DNA of 64,000 nucleotides from NCBI GenBank assembly GCA_965261315.1, contig CBDHDM010000034.1, positions 1-64,000 of the forward strand, written 5' to 3'. The position numbers and the translations under genes were made by a program. This stretch comes from Endozoicomonas sp965261315. Lineage in GTDB: Bacteria; Pseudomonadota; Gammaproteobacteria; Pseudomonadales; Endozoicomonadaceae. The notes under the pieces are model-generated. The model was not told the origin of the DNA and did not search any database. It saw only the letters and a program-made list of their open reading frames with translations. Shown here piece by piece: positions 9,344 to 18,353 of the stretch; the first letter of the stretch is position 1, and every line of letters starts with the position of its first letter.

Positions 9344-9730
9344 ATGAATCGTTATTTTTTTGCATTCCTTTACCTATTAATGACTGGGGTGCTGCAATCC
9401 TCCCTGTCTCTAGCCTGCGAACAATCTCTAAAATCAGGGGTTCAGTCTGAGCGATTCCCCCAAATCAATAATGATCAGGTTCGAACCTGGCGAACCATCA
9501 TAGCACCCAATCAGCCCTTGAAGCTTCATCGCCATGAATACCCAAGGGTGGTTACCGTTCTGAGGGGAGGAACATTGAAATCAGTTGCAGAGTCAGGAGA
9601 CCTTTTAGCGGTTCGCCATTGGAGAGCGGGTGAATCCTACTGGCTGGATGCAGACCCTCCCAATAAACTTCATGCTTGTGTTAACGATGGGCCCGGAGTG
9701 ATTGAAATTGTTGTTACTGAATTGAAGTAG
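9344..9730 (+). CDS. Small exported cupin-domain protein
   Basis: A 128-residue protein with a Sec-type signal peptide (hydrophobic FFAFLYLLMTGVLQSSL, cleavage probably before ACEQ near residue 25), followed by one cupin fold: PLKLHRHEYPRVVTVLRGG with the H-x-H pair, and HWRAGESYWLDADPPNKLHAC. The role of such periplasmic cupins is mostly unknown. The last nine bases of the gene, including the stop, are duplicated on the far side of the IS that follows, so the IS landed exactly at its 3' end without damaging it. Confidence 0.7.
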   Translation: MNRYFFAFLYLLMTGVLQSSLSLACEQSLKSGVQSERFPQINNDQVRTWRTIIAPNQPLKLHRHEYPRVVTVLRGGTLKSVAESGDLLAVRHWRAGESYWLDADPPNKLHACVNDGPGVIEIVVTELK

Positions 9731-11355
9731 CAGCAATTCCCGATGAATTCCGGAGCCTTACTACCACGCAACACGCAGAGGAAGCAATAAAAACTCACCC
9801 GCACAATTTATCGACTAAAATTGATCTTTACTAAATCATCGTCGTCGGATCAATTATGGGTACTGCCATACAGAAAAAAGTCAGGCAATTCAGTGCTACT
9901 TATCTCATAAAAACAGTTTCTGAATGCTTTGAAAAAATAACTGATCACCGTCCCAATCAGTGCATCATTCCATTTGCCAATTTTCCTAAATCTGCTTTTG
10001 CCATGATGCATCAAAAGTGTGATTCGCTGTTAGCATTCGATGAGGAAAGGCTCGACGAAGTATGCTGCCATAATCTCGAAAAACTTTACCATATTAAGGA
10101 TGGTAGTGTTCCTTCTGACACAAGAATGAGAGAAGTTATTGACCCTGTAGATCCCGCCGAACTTAAGAAACCCTTCAAAGAACTATTCAACATTGTTCAG
10201 CGTAATGGAGCCCTGAAAGGATTCGAATTCAAATGCGGAAAGCTAAAAGACCATTACCTCCTTCCTATTGATGGCACTGGTCTTTTTTATTCAGGAACCT
10301 GTCGTTGTGATGACTGTTGCATCATGAATGAAGGCAAAAAGAATGAAGCCTATTATCACAATATTATGGGTGGGTGTATTGTCCATCAAAATCAGAAAAC
10401 CGTGATTCCTTTAGCACCGGAAGCCATTTGCAAACAAGATGGTACGACAAAAAATGATTGTGAAAAAGCGGCTATCCGACGTTTTCTGGCACAGGTAAAA
10501 CACGACCACCCGCAACTAAAACTGGTCATTCTTCTCGATGGCTTATACGCTGACAATCCCACCATTGCTCTGATCAAGAAGTATGGCTGGCACTATATTA
10601 TCGTCGCAAAAGATGGCAATCATGTGTCGCTTATTGAGGCCATGAATGAGCTTTATGATCAGGGTGAAGTTAAGCACCACACCATCGTTGATAAAGAGAA
10701 CAATACAACTCACAGATTCCGCTATGCAAATAATGTAACCCTGAATCTGCAGGATGATGCAGAGCAGGTCAATGTCCTGGATTATATTGAAATTGATAAA
10801 GCGGGTAATTCGCATGTCTGGTGTTGGATAACCGATATTGAATTGACTAAAAAGACAGTTGAATCCGTCATGAGAGGAGGTCGTTGTAGATGGCATATTG
10901 AGAATCAAACGTTTAACACCCTGAAGAACCAAGGCTATCAACTTGAGCACAGCTATGGTCATGGCGAATATCACCTGGCTACGAATTTCGCCTACCTTAC
11001 ATTCCTGGCTTTTCTTTTCGATCAGATTCAGGAGTTGGCTTGTCCACGATTTCAAAAAGCTTTAAATAAACCAGCGAAGCCAACACGAAAACGATTATGG
11101 AAAAAAATAACCAGTTTTTTTCTTACCTTGATGATTGATAGTTGGGATGCTTTGTTCAAGGCAATTGCACACGGTTGCAAATCCCAGAAGCTGGCATTTG
11201 ATACTTCCTAATGCGGTAGATAGCCAGGTATTCAGGGTTAGAGAAGATGAATTTTTCCAGCGCAAAGTCGCTATTGTTTTTCTTTTTTCCTGAGCATTTT
11301 GAGTACGCCTACGCATCTGATAAAGATGTTGTCGTGTAATCGTCGGGAGTGGCTG
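9731..11355 (+). mobile_element. Complete 1.6-kb IS with 9-bp target duplication
   Basis: The left end CAGCAATTCCCGA (from 9731) and right end TCGGGAGTGGCTG (to 11355) are inverted repeats with two mismatches in 13. The flanks are a perfect direct repeat TTGAAGTAG (9722-9730 and 11356-11364), a 9-bp target duplication. One transposase gene fills the element. The ends match those of the deleted copy at 2816-3514. Family is an IS4-like or ISNCY DDE type. Confidence 0.85.
9856..11211 (+). CDS. DDE transposase (IS4-like/ISNCY type)
   Basis: A full-length 451-residue transposase. Candidate catalytic residues are D in LLPIDGTGLF (near 140), D in VILLDGLYADNP (near 226) and E in RWHIENQTFNTLKNQGY (near 350); the last block is the family's strongest signature. 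A four-cysteine cluster (CRCDDCC near 150) suggests a structural metal. The C-terminus is basic. It lies wholly inside the inverted repeats and shows no frameshift, so the element may be active. Confidence 0.9.
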   Translation: MGTAIQKKVRQFSATYLIKTVSECFEKITDHRPNQCIIPFANFPKSAFAMMHQKCDSLLAFDEERLDEVCCHNLEKLYHIKDGSVPSDTRMREVIDPVDPAELKKPFKELFNIVQRNGALKGFEFKCGKLKDHYLLPIDGTGLFYSGTCRCDDCCIMNEGKKNEAYYHNIMGGCIVHQNQKTVIPLAPEAICKQDGTTKNDCEKAAIRRFLAQVKHDHPQLKLVILLDGLYADNPTIALIKKYGWHYIIVAKDGNHVSLIEAMNELYDQGEVKHHTIVDKENNTTHRFRYANNVTLNLQDDAEQVNVLDYIEIDKAGNSHVWCWITDIELTKKTVESVMRGGRCRWHIENQTFNTLKNQGYQLEHSYGHGEYHLATNFAYLTFLAFLFDQIQELACPRFQKALNKPAKPTRKRLWKKITSFFLTLMIDSWDALFKAIAHGCKSQKLAFDTS

Positions 11356-11364
11356 TTGAAGTAG

Positions 11365-11528
11365 TTAAAGAGCTGACATTTGGGTAGATCAATTTATAAG
11401 CAAAAGCTGCTGCAGTCAGGTGGGGGCACTTTTTACAAGGGATTAAATGAGATTCGACCTGATTGAGCTATAAAAATTATACACTGAGTCGATCAGATAG
11501 AGAGTTCAATACTATCTGGTCGATTTTT
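11365..11528. other. Upstream region of the Ser/Asp-rich gene
   Basis: Short gap between the IS and the next gene. No terminator or obvious promoter. An in-frame TTG at 11463 could extend the next gene by 22 codons, but no ribosome-binding site favours it. Confidence 0.3.
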
Positions 11529-12665
11529 ATGCCTACTCAACCTATAAATCAAAATAATAATCATGGAGCCAGTGATCGGTTGGAAAGTAGAAATGACCCT
11601 GATAGTGCACCCCAGAAAACGACAGGTAAATATTCAGGCCGTACCGTAGTGTCCGATGACCGTGTAGGGAGTCCAGAGCTGAGCCACACAAAAGCCGACA
11701 TTGATCGTAGTGAGTTAATGAGTAATAGAGAGTTATTAAGTACAGTAAATGATTCTTTTGGTTGTAATGATGTAAAGCGGCCTGATTCAGGATTTGAAAG
11801 TGATATATCTGATAATGATTTAAATGATTCACTAGAATTTCTGCCATCAAGTGGCAGAAATTCTAGTGAATCAGATAGCTTTTGTGATAGTGACTTGGGA
11901 GAAAGTGATAGCACTGAAGGTGATGAGGGTAACTCTGAAAGTGGTGGTGAGAGTGATCATCCGGCGATGACTTCTGGGATTAGCCGTAAAAATGCTTTGA
12001 GATTTGCTGTTGTATTAAATTTAAATGAAATTGAAGTGCTTAAATGCAGGGTAATGAGGGAGGATGTTGACTATTTTGTAAAATGCTTTGATGGCCTCAA
12101 GGGTGATTTTTTTCATACTGGCGATTATCTGGTTGAACATGTAGCTGAACTAACCCTGAAAATACAAAAAAGATTTGTGAGGTTTTCTGACGTCTCTATT
12201 CATGCAGGTCAGCTTGTTTTTTGGTGGAATTTGCTTTGTAAAGAAGCTCAAAGCCATCTTATTTGGGGTGAACGTGTCGAGTTGGAACTATTGGAACCGA
12301 GCTTTATTAAAGGCATCGAGAAAAGAAAGAAACTGGAAAAGAGGCGATTTGAGTTGTACGCGGAACACTTGGATAAAGATAACAATAAGACGGGAGGTAA
12401 GGCCGTAAAAGCTCAAAAAGCGCTTGAACACTTTAAGGCAGATTTCTATTTGCCTGAAGTTGAAAAATTAAAGCAAAGGTTGTGTGAGGTGTCAGCAGAA
12501 GAAAAAAGCAGACGAATACTCGGTAAGTGTTACTATCATCTCAGTGATGTCCTTCAGGGTAATGTAAGAAATATTGTTGGTGAAGTTGATAAGTGGACCA
12601 GAAACCTGCTGTTAAATCGAACCTTTATAGAGTCTGGCTTAACAACAAATGATATTATTTGTTAG
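11529..12665 (+). CDS. Unknown Ser/Asp-rich 378-aa protein
   Basis: Not recognised. I chose the ATG at 11529 (MPTQPINQ); neither it nor the in-frame TTG at 11463 has a clear ribosome-binding site. The first 150 residues are very rich in Ser, Asp, Asn and Glu, including SDSFCDSDLGESDS, and surely disordered and acidic. Residues about 160-378 are helical with charged coiled-coil-like stretches (KGIEKRKKLEKRRFELYAEH and following). No signal peptide or membrane span. Its low GC, polar head and neighbourhood resemble the 754-aa gene at 4113, so both may belong to one class of exported proteins (inference). A 49-base perfect palindrome sits in the disordered part. Confidence 0.6.
   Translation: MPTQPINQNNNHGASDRLESRNDPDSAPQKTTGKYSGRTVVSDDRVGSPELSHTKADIDRSELMSNRELLSTVNDSFGCNDVKRPDSGFESDISDNDLNDSLEFLPSSGRNSSESDSFCDSDLGESDSTEGDEGNSESGGESDHPAMTSGISRKNALRFAVVLNLNEIEVLKCRVMREDVDYFVKCFDGLKGDFFHTGDYLVEHVAELTLKIQKRFVRFSDVSIHAGQLVFWWNLLCKEAQSHLIWGERVELELLEPSFIKGIEKRKKLEKRRFELYAEHLDKDNNKTGGKAVKAQKALEHFKADFYLPEVEKLKQRLCEVSAEEKSRRILGKCYYHLSDVLQGNVRNIVGEVDKWTRNLLLNRTFIESGLTTNDIIC
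11825..11873. repeat. 22-bp perfect inverted repeat inside a coding region
   Basis: Arms 11825-11846 and 11852-11873 are exact reverse complements around a 5-base loop TCAAG. The encoded peptide is NDSLEFLPSSGRNSSESD, in the low-complexity part of the protein. The unusual length suggests either an inserted repeat unit that keeps the frame or a strong mRNA hairpin. Confidence 0.9.
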
Positions 12666-12759
12666 TATTCAAAGATATATAATGCTCAATGTCAGTGGTT
12701 TCTCATATTCTGTTTTTAGTGTATGTTTGCTTCTATTTACTGTATAGAATCTGCTTGTA

Positions 12760-13647
12760 TTACGGGTCTTTATGCTGCTGAAGCAGTTTAATAAAAGCGC
12801 TTGCTGCATTGGATAGTGTTCTTTTTGGGTGAAGAATGTATCCCAGCTCACGACAGGGTGGGGGTTCTGTTCCTCTGAGTTCAACATTAAGGACTCGCAG
12901 GTCATCATCCTGCATGGTCAGTGGGAGTATGCACCAGGCCAGGCCGATCGCTGCCAGCATACGCAGGGTTTCGAGATAGTTGGTGGACATGGCGGTCTGC
13001 AGTTTCAACCCTTCCTGGATAAACAGGCTCTGTACTACCTGATAGGTAAAGGTATTTCTGCCGGGCAGTACGGCTTGATACTGACTCAGTTGTTCTGTTG
13101 AAACGGTTTTCAGCTTTGTCAGGGGGTGATCTTTGGCTGCCATAAACCCCAGAGGGTCATGCCAGAGCTTTTCAGAATAAATATTAGGCTGGCTGTCCGG
13201 AGAAAGCGTGATAATACCCAGCTCTATTTCTCCACGGTTCAGCATTTCATAAGAGGCTTCAGAATCAACAAACCGGATATCGAGCTTCACTTCCGGAAAC
13301 TTTCGGGTGAAGGCTTTTAATATATCAGGCAGTCGCCGTAAGCCAATGTGATGGCTGGTGGCGATGGAAAGTGGGCCTTTGACTTCACCACTGAGGTTGA
13401 TAATTTCCAGTTTGGTATCATGAGCCAGCTCAAGCATCTGTCTTGCCCTGGGAAGCAGGGCTTTGCCTGCCTCATTCAGGGTGACCTGACGGCCAATTCG
13501 ATCAAACACCTGCGTGCCCAGCTGTTCTTCCAGAGCAGCGATTCTTTTACTGACTGCTGGTTGCGTCAGAAACAGTTTTTCACCAGCTTCTGAAAAGGAT
13601 CCAGTGTCGACAATAGCGAGAAAGGCAGTGAGGTTGGTGGTATCCAT
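12760..13647 (-). CDS. LysR-type regulator divergent from leuC
   Basis: A 295-residue LysR-family regulator: winged helix-turn-helix at residues 1-60 (LTAFLAIVDTGSFSEAGEKL, TQPAVSKRIAALEEQLG) and a periplasmic-binding-protein-like effector domain from about 90. It reads away from leuC across a 200-base gap, the standard arrangement for a LysR protein controlling its neighbour, so regulation of leuCDB is likely (inference). The ligand cannot be told from sequence. Confidence 0.88.
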   Translation of the reverse strand: MDTTNLTAFLAIVDTGSFSEAGEKLFLTQPAVSKRIAALEEQLGTQVFDRIGRQVTLNEAGKALLPRARQMLELAHDTKLEIINLSGEVKGPLSIATSHHIGLRRLPDILKAFTRKFPEVKLDIRFVDSEASYEMLNRGEIELGIITLSPDSQPNIYSEKLWHDPLGFMAAKDHPLTKLKTVSTEQLSQYQAVLPGRNTFTYQVVQSLFIQEGLKLQTAMSTNYLETLRMLAAIGLAWCILPLTMQDDDLRVLNVELRGTEPPPCRELGYILHPKRTLSNAASAFIKLLQQHKDP

Positions 13648-13803
13648 AGCACGCTTTTTGAGTTGATTGATTCCAGAAAGTTATCAATAGCATAAAAAAG
13701 ATGAATTTGAGTAATTTTTTATGAGCGACTAGGATATGCCTTGTTAGGGACAAGCTGAATTTTTTATAAAAACGCTGTAGTAAAACTGCTTATAAATCAA
13801 ACA

Positions 13804-13824
13804 AAAACAGCCTTTTGCTGTTTT
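13804..13824 (+). promoter_or_regulatory. Hairpin with T-run just upstream of leuC
   Basis: A perfect 8-bp stem (AAAACAGC / GCTGTTTT) with a 5-base loop, 24 bases before the leuC start. The 3' arm ends in four T, so it could act as a weak terminator or attenuator in the leu leader. No Leu-rich leader peptide could be found in front of it. Confidence 0.35.
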
Positions 13825-13848
13825 ATTGACATCAATGAGGATGGTTCG

Positions 13849-15303
13849 ATGGCTGGCCAGGCTTCCAGAGGCAAGACGCTTTATGACAAGTTGTGGGATG
13901 CCCACCTTGTTCGTCAGCGTGATGATGGTTCTGCGTTGATTTATATCGATCGACACCTGCTCCATGAAGTAACATCACCCCAGGCGTTTGAAGGTCTGAG
14001 GATGGCTGGCCGTAAGCCCTGGCGTCTGGATGCCAACCTGGCAACGCCTGATCATAACGTACCCACCACATTCAATGAGCGGCAATACGGAATTGAGGGT
14101 ATTGAAGACCCGGTTTCAAAAATCCAGGTAAAGACGCTGGATGAGAACTGTGATTATTTCAGTATTACCCAGTTTGATATGCAGGATCAGCGACAGGGTA
14201 TTGTTCATGTGGTTGGCCCTGAGCAAGGTGCTACGCTGCCTGGTATGACCGTTGTCTGTGGCGATTCTCATACGTCTACACACGGTGCATTTGGAGCATT
14301 AGCTCATGGTATCGGGACTTCGGAAGTAGAACATGTTCTGGCAACCCAGTGCCTCGTAGCCAAAAAGATGAAGAATATGCTGGTGCGGGTTGATGGAGCA
14401 CTGGGTGTTGGGGTTACGCCTAAAGACGTTATTCTTGCCATTATCGGTCGAATTGGCACTGCCGGGGGCACCGGTTTCGCTATTGAGTTTGGCGGTGATG
14501 TGATCCGCAATATGACCATGGAAGGCCGGATGACACTGTGTAATATGGCCATCGAGGCGGGAGCCAGGGCCGGTATGGTCGCCGTTGATCAGAACACGAT
14601 TGACTATGTTCATGGCAGACCATTCGCCCCCCAGGGTGATCAATGGGAACAGGCAGTCAAGGTCTGGGAAACGCTTCACTCTGATGATAATGCTGAGTTC
14701 GATCAAGTCGTGGTTCTTAACGGTGAGAATATCAAGCCGCAGGTCAGCTGGGGCACTTCACCGGAGATGGTATTGCCGGTTGATGCCAATGTTCCCTCTC
14801 CTGAAGATGCTCCCGATGAAACCCGTAAAGAGGGCTATGCCCGGGCATTGGAATACATGGGGCTGACCGCAGGTCAGAAAGTAACGGATATCCCGGTGGA
14901 TCGTGTCTTTATTGGTTCCTGCACCAATTCACGCATTGAAGATCTGCGTGAAGCAGCAGCGGTTGTGCAGGGGCGGCGAGTTGCCGACTCAGTGAAAGAA
15001 GCGTTGGTGGTGCCTGGTTCCGGTCTGGTAAAAGCCCAGGCAGAAGCCGAGGGGCTGGATCAGATTTTTGTGGCGGCAGGCCTTCAGTGGCGAGAGCCGG
15101 GATGCTCCATGTGTCTGGCGATGAATGCGGACAAACTGGGTCAGGGTGAGCATTGTGCATCCACCTCCAATCGTAATTTTGAGGGACGTCAGGGCTTTGG
15201 CGGACGGACCCATCTGGTGAGCCCGGCGATGGCGGCAGCAGCAGCCATTGCGGGTCATTTTGTGGATGTTCGTACTTTTGATGTTCAAGAGTCAGTAGCC
15301 TAA
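13849..15303 (+). CDS. leuC: 3-isopropylmalate dehydratase, large subunit
   Basis: Aconitase-family enzyme of leucine synthesis; with LeuD it isomerises 2-isopropylmalate to 3-isopropylmalate. At 484 residues it has normal length. The [4Fe-4S] ligands are visible: Cys in FIGSCTNSRIEDL near residue 359 and the two Cys of EPGCSMCLAMN near 420. The substrate motif CGDSHTSTHGAFG lies near 142. The ribosome-binding site is ATGAGGA. leuD follows after 16 bases, so the two subunits are co-translated. Confidence 0.97.
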   Translation: MAGQASRGKTLYDKLWDAHLVRQRDDGSALIYIDRHLLHEVTSPQAFEGLRMAGRKPWRLDANLATPDHNVPTTFNERQYGIEGIEDPVSKIQVKTLDENCDYFSITQFDMQDQRQGIVHVVGPEQGATLPGMTVVCGDSHTSTHGAFGALAHGIGTSEVEHVLATQCLVAKKMKNMLVRVDGALGVGVTPKDVILAIIGRIGTAGGTGFAIEFGGDVIRNMTMEGRMTLCNMAIEAGARAGMVAVDQNTIDYVHGRPFAPQGDQWEQAVKVWETLHSDDNAEFDQVVVLNGENIKPQVSWGTSPEMVLPVDANVPSPEDAPDETRKEGYARALEYMGLTAGQKVTDIPVDRVFIGSCTNSRIEDLREAAAVVQGRRVADSVKEALVVPGSGLVKAQAEAEGLDQIFVAAGLQWREPGCSMCLAMNADKLGQGEHCASTSNRNFEGRQGFGGRTHLVSPAMAAAAAIAGHFVDVRTFDVQESVA

Positions 15304-15319
15304 GGGAGGCAGGATTATC

Positions 15320-15967
15320 ATGCAGGCTTTCACTGTACATAAAGGGTTAGTGGCGCCTCTGGATCGTGCCAATGTGGATACGGACATGATCGTTCCCAAA
15401 CAGTTTCTGAAGTCCATCAAGCGCACAGGCTTTGGCGTCAACCTGTTTGATGAGCTTCGTTATCAGGATGAAGGTTACCCGGGGCAGGATTGTTCCAGGC
15501 GTCCGCTTAATCCGGGTTTTGTGTTGAATCAACCGCGTTATCAGGGGGTTTCTATCCTGTTGGGGCGGCAGAATTTTGGCTGTGGTTCCAGCCGGGAACA
15601 TGCCCCCTGGGCTTTGGATGACTTTGGCTTTCGCTGTGTTATTGCGCCGAGTTTTGCAGACATTTTCTATAACAATTGTTTTAAAAACGCCATTCTCCCT
15701 ATCACGCTTTCTGAAGAGCAGGTGGGTCAGTTGTTCAAAGAAGTTGACGCCAGTGAGGGGTATCAGCTGACGATTGATCTTGAGCGAGAGGTGGTAGTTA
15801 AGGCCAATGGTGAAGAATTGCCATTTTCCATTGATGCATTTCGTCGCCATTGTCTCCTGAATGGCTTGGATGAGATTGGCCTGACGCTGCAGGATGCTGG
15901 CCAGATTCGTGATTTTGAACAGCGTTATCAGGCCAAAAGCCCCTGGTTGTTCGCCAACAATAATTAA
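15320..15967 (+). CDS. leuD: 3-isopropylmalate dehydratase, small subunit
   Basis: Swivel-domain partner of LeuC, 215 residues. It shows the N-terminal DRANVDTDMIVPKQFLKSI, the loop FGCGSSREHAPWAL near 90 and the DFGFRCVIAPSFADIFYNNC block. GGGAGG lies upstream of the ATG. leuB begins 14 bases after the stop. Confidence 0.97.
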   Translation: MQAFTVHKGLVAPLDRANVDTDMIVPKQFLKSIKRTGFGVNLFDELRYQDEGYPGQDCSRRPLNPGFVLNQPRYQGVSILLGRQNFGCGSSREHAPWALDDFGFRCVIAPSFADIFYNNCFKNAILPITLSEEQVGQLFKEVDASEGYQLTIDLEREVVVKANGEELPFSIDAFRRHCLLNGLDEIGLTLQDAGQIRDFEQRYQAKSPWLFANNN

Positions 15968-15981
15968 AAGCGGAGCTTTTC

Positions 15982-17064
15982 ATGAGTAAGCAGATTTTAT
16001 GTCTTCCTGGTGATGGTATTGGTCCGGAAATTATGACCGAAGCCTTGAAGGTGCTGGAAGCCGCTAAACAGCGCTTTGGACTCGATATTGAAGTCAGTCA
16101 TGGTCTGGTTGGTGGTGCAGCCATTGATAAATACGGTGTGCCTCTCAATGATGAAACCCTGGCTGTGGCAAAAAGTTCAGACGCGATTCTGTTTGGGGCA
16201 GTGGGTGGTCCTAAGTGGGACAGCCAACCCATGGCTAACCGCCCTGAACGAGGACTGTTGAAGCTCCGTTCGGAGCTGGATCTTTTTGCCAATCTGCGTC
16301 CTGCCATTCTTTTTCCGCAGTTGGCTGAAGCTTCCAGCCTGAAATCAGAGTTGGTGGCTGGCCTGGATATTCTCATCGTACGAGAGCTGACCGGTGGGAT
16401 CTATTTTGGTGAGCCCCGTGGTGTGCGAACGTTGGAAAATGGTGAGCGTGAAGGTTTCAACACTTACATATATAGGGAGTCTGAAGTTCGGCGCATTGCC
16501 AAAGTTGCCTTTGAGGCTGCTCAGAAGCGTGGTGGGCGTCTGTGCTCAGTTGATAAATCCAATGTGTTGGAAGTGACCGCGCTATGGCGTGATGTCGTGA
16601 TTGAAGAGTCCGGCAGTTACAGCGATGTTGAGCTGAGCCACATGTATGTTGATAATGCGGCCATGCAGCTGGTTCGTGCGCCAAAGCAGTTTGATGTAAT
16701 GGTCACCGGTAATATGTTTGGTGATATCCTCAGCGACTGCGCAGCCATGCTGACAGGTTCCATTGGTATGCTGCCTTCTGCATCCCTGAATGAAAAGAAC
16801 CAGGGAATGTATGAGCCGGTGCATGGTTCGGCACCTGATATTGCCAGGGAAAACAAAGCGAATCCGCTGGCTCAGATATTGTCATTGGCCATGCTGCTTC
16901 GCTATTCCCTTGGAGAAGGTGACACTGCGGATGCGATTGAAAAAGCAGTCAGTGACGTGCTTGATAAAGGCTATCGGACTGGCGATATCGCCTCTGAAGG
17001 CTGCCAGTTGATGGGAACCGTAGAAATGGGTGATGCGGTTGTTGGTTGTTTGCTGAATTCATAA
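15982..17064 (+). CDS. leuB: 3-isopropylmalate dehydrogenase
   Basis: NAD-dependent oxidative decarboxylase forming 2-oxoisocaproate. At 360 residues it has the N-terminal LPGDGIGPEIM, the ELTGGIYFGEPRG loop, the Tyr of YRESEVRRIAKVAFEAA, and the metal-binding/NAD signature GNMFGDILSDCAAMLTGS, then the EPVHGSAPDIA block. Third gene of the leuCDB operon. Confidence 0.97.
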   Translation: MSKQILCLPGDGIGPEIMTEALKVLEAAKQRFGLDIEVSHGLVGGAAIDKYGVPLNDETLAVAKSSDAILFGAVGGPKWDSQPMANRPERGLLKLRSELDLFANLRPAILFPQLAEASSLKSELVAGLDILIVRELTGGIYFGEPRGVRTLENGEREGFNTYIYRESEVRRIAKVAFEAAQKRGGRLCSVDKSNVLEVTALWRDVVIEESGSYSDVELSHMYVDNAAMQLVRAPKQFDVMVTGNMFGDILSDCAAMLTGSIGMLPSASLNEKNQGMYEPVHGSAPDIARENKANPLAQILSLAMLLRYSLGEGDTADAIEKAVSDVLDKGYRTGDIASEGCQLMGTVEMGDAVVGCLLNS

Positions 17065-17149
17065 TTTTTTTGAGCTATAGGCATCTATTGCGTGACAGCC
17101 ATTTCTGCTGCCTGCTCGCAGTGAAGATGGCTTTTTGGGGGAGAGCAGT

Positions 17150-18271
17150 ATGAAAAAAGTCGGTTTTGTTGGCTGGAGAGGCATGGTTGGCTCCGTATTG
17201 ATGGAGCGCATGCAGGAAGAAAATGATTTTGCCCGGCTACAGGGCAAAGGCGTAGAACCTGTATTCTTTACCACCTCTCAACTGGGGCAGTCAGGGCCTG
17301 ATGTTGGCGTTCCTGTGGGTGCATTACAGGATGCCCATGATGTTGATGCTCTCCGTGAAATGGACGTTATTATTTCCTGCCAGGGGGGCGACTATACAGG
17401 CAAAGTCTTTCAACCGCTTCGTGACAGTGGCTGGGAAGGGTACTGGATTGATGCTGCTTCTTCACTGCGCATGAAAGATGATGCCGTGGTTATTCTTGAT
17501 CCGGTTAACCGTGATGTCATTGACCGGGCACTGAATGATGGCGTTAAGAATTTTATCGGTGGTAACTGCACGGTTTCCCTGATGCTGATGGCCATTGGCG
17601 GGTTGTTCCAGCAGGATGCGGTGGAGTGGGTCAGTGCCATGACCTACCAAGCGGCCAGTGGTGCCGGTGCACGAAATATGCGTGAGCTGATCAGCCAGAT
17701 GGGCTGCATTCAAAGCAATGTTGCCGCAGAACTGGCGGATCCGGCCAGTGCCATTCTGGATATTGATCGCAAAACGGCGTCTCTGTTAAGAAGCGCGGAT
17801 CTGCCGCAGAGTGAGTTTGGTGTTGCGTTGGCGGGTAGCCTGATTCCCTATATTGATAAAGAGCTGGAGAATGGTCAGAGCCGTGAAGAATGGAAGGCTC
17901 AGGCAGAGACCAACAAAATTCTTGGTCGTCAGGCTTCACCGGTTCCGGTTGATGGTGTGTGTGTTCGTATCGGGGCTATGCGCTGTCATAGTCAGGCATT
18001 GACCATCAAGCTGCGTAAAGACATTCCCATGGCGGATATTGAAGCGATGATTGCCGGTGCCAATGACTGGGTATCTGTGGTTCCGAATCATCGGGAAGAG
18101 ACCATTCACCGGTTGACTCCTGCAGCAGTGACTGGTCGTCTGGATGTTCCTGTCGGACGTTTACGTAAATTGAATATGGGGCCTGAATATCTGACAGCGT
18201 TCACTGTGGGTGATCAGTTGTTATGGGGGGCAGCGGAGCCTCTGCGTCGTATGTTGACGGTTCTGCTGTAA
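17150..18271 (+). CDS. asd: Aspartate-semialdehyde dehydrogenase
   Basis: Forms aspartate semialdehyde from aspartyl phosphate, on the way to lysine, diaminopimelate, threonine and methionine. The start at MKKVGFVGWRGMVGS is chosen over an upstream GTG because the NADP-binding glycine loop then begins normally. The catalytic Cys is in GGNCTVSLML near residue 139 and the substrate-binding RCHSQALT near 280. At 373 residues it is the Gram-negative type. It follows leuB by 85 bases and is closed by a terminator. Confidence 0.96.
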   Translation: MKKVGFVGWRGMVGSVLMERMQEENDFARLQGKGVEPVFFTTSQLGQSGPDVGVPVGALQDAHDVDALREMDVIISCQGGDYTGKVFQPLRDSGWEGYWIDAASSLRMKDDAVVILDPVNRDVIDRALNDGVKNFIGGNCTVSLMLMAIGGLFQQDAVEWVSAMTYQAASGAGARNMRELISQMGCIQSNVAAELADPASAILDIDRKTASLLRSADLPQSEFGVALAGSLIPYIDKELENGQSREEWKAQAETNKILGRQASPVPVDGVCVRIGAMRCHSQALTIKLRKDIPMADIEAMIAGANDWVSVVPNHREETIHRLTPAAVTGRLDVPVGRLRKLNMGPEYLTAFTVGDQLLWGAAEPLRRMLTVLL

Positions 18272-18299
18272 TCAATGCTTCTTGTCGTGAAATCAGATG

Positions 18300-18327
18300 G
18301 CCGGAAAGGTAACGCCTTCCGGCTTTT
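18300..18327 (+). terminator. Terminator after asd
   Basis: Stem GCCGGAA ... TTCCGGC (18300-18323, with a small internal mismatch in a longer stem) followed by TTTT. It ends the leu-asd transcript before the thioesterase pair. Confidence 0.7.
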
Positions 18328-18353
18328 ACTATATAACAATTAGAAGTTGACTC

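Noticed and set aside
11561..11914. 117-codon open frame opposite the Ser/Asp-rich gene
   Set aside because: Its partial similarity to the sense protein comes from the palindrome at 11825-11873, which reads alike on both strands.
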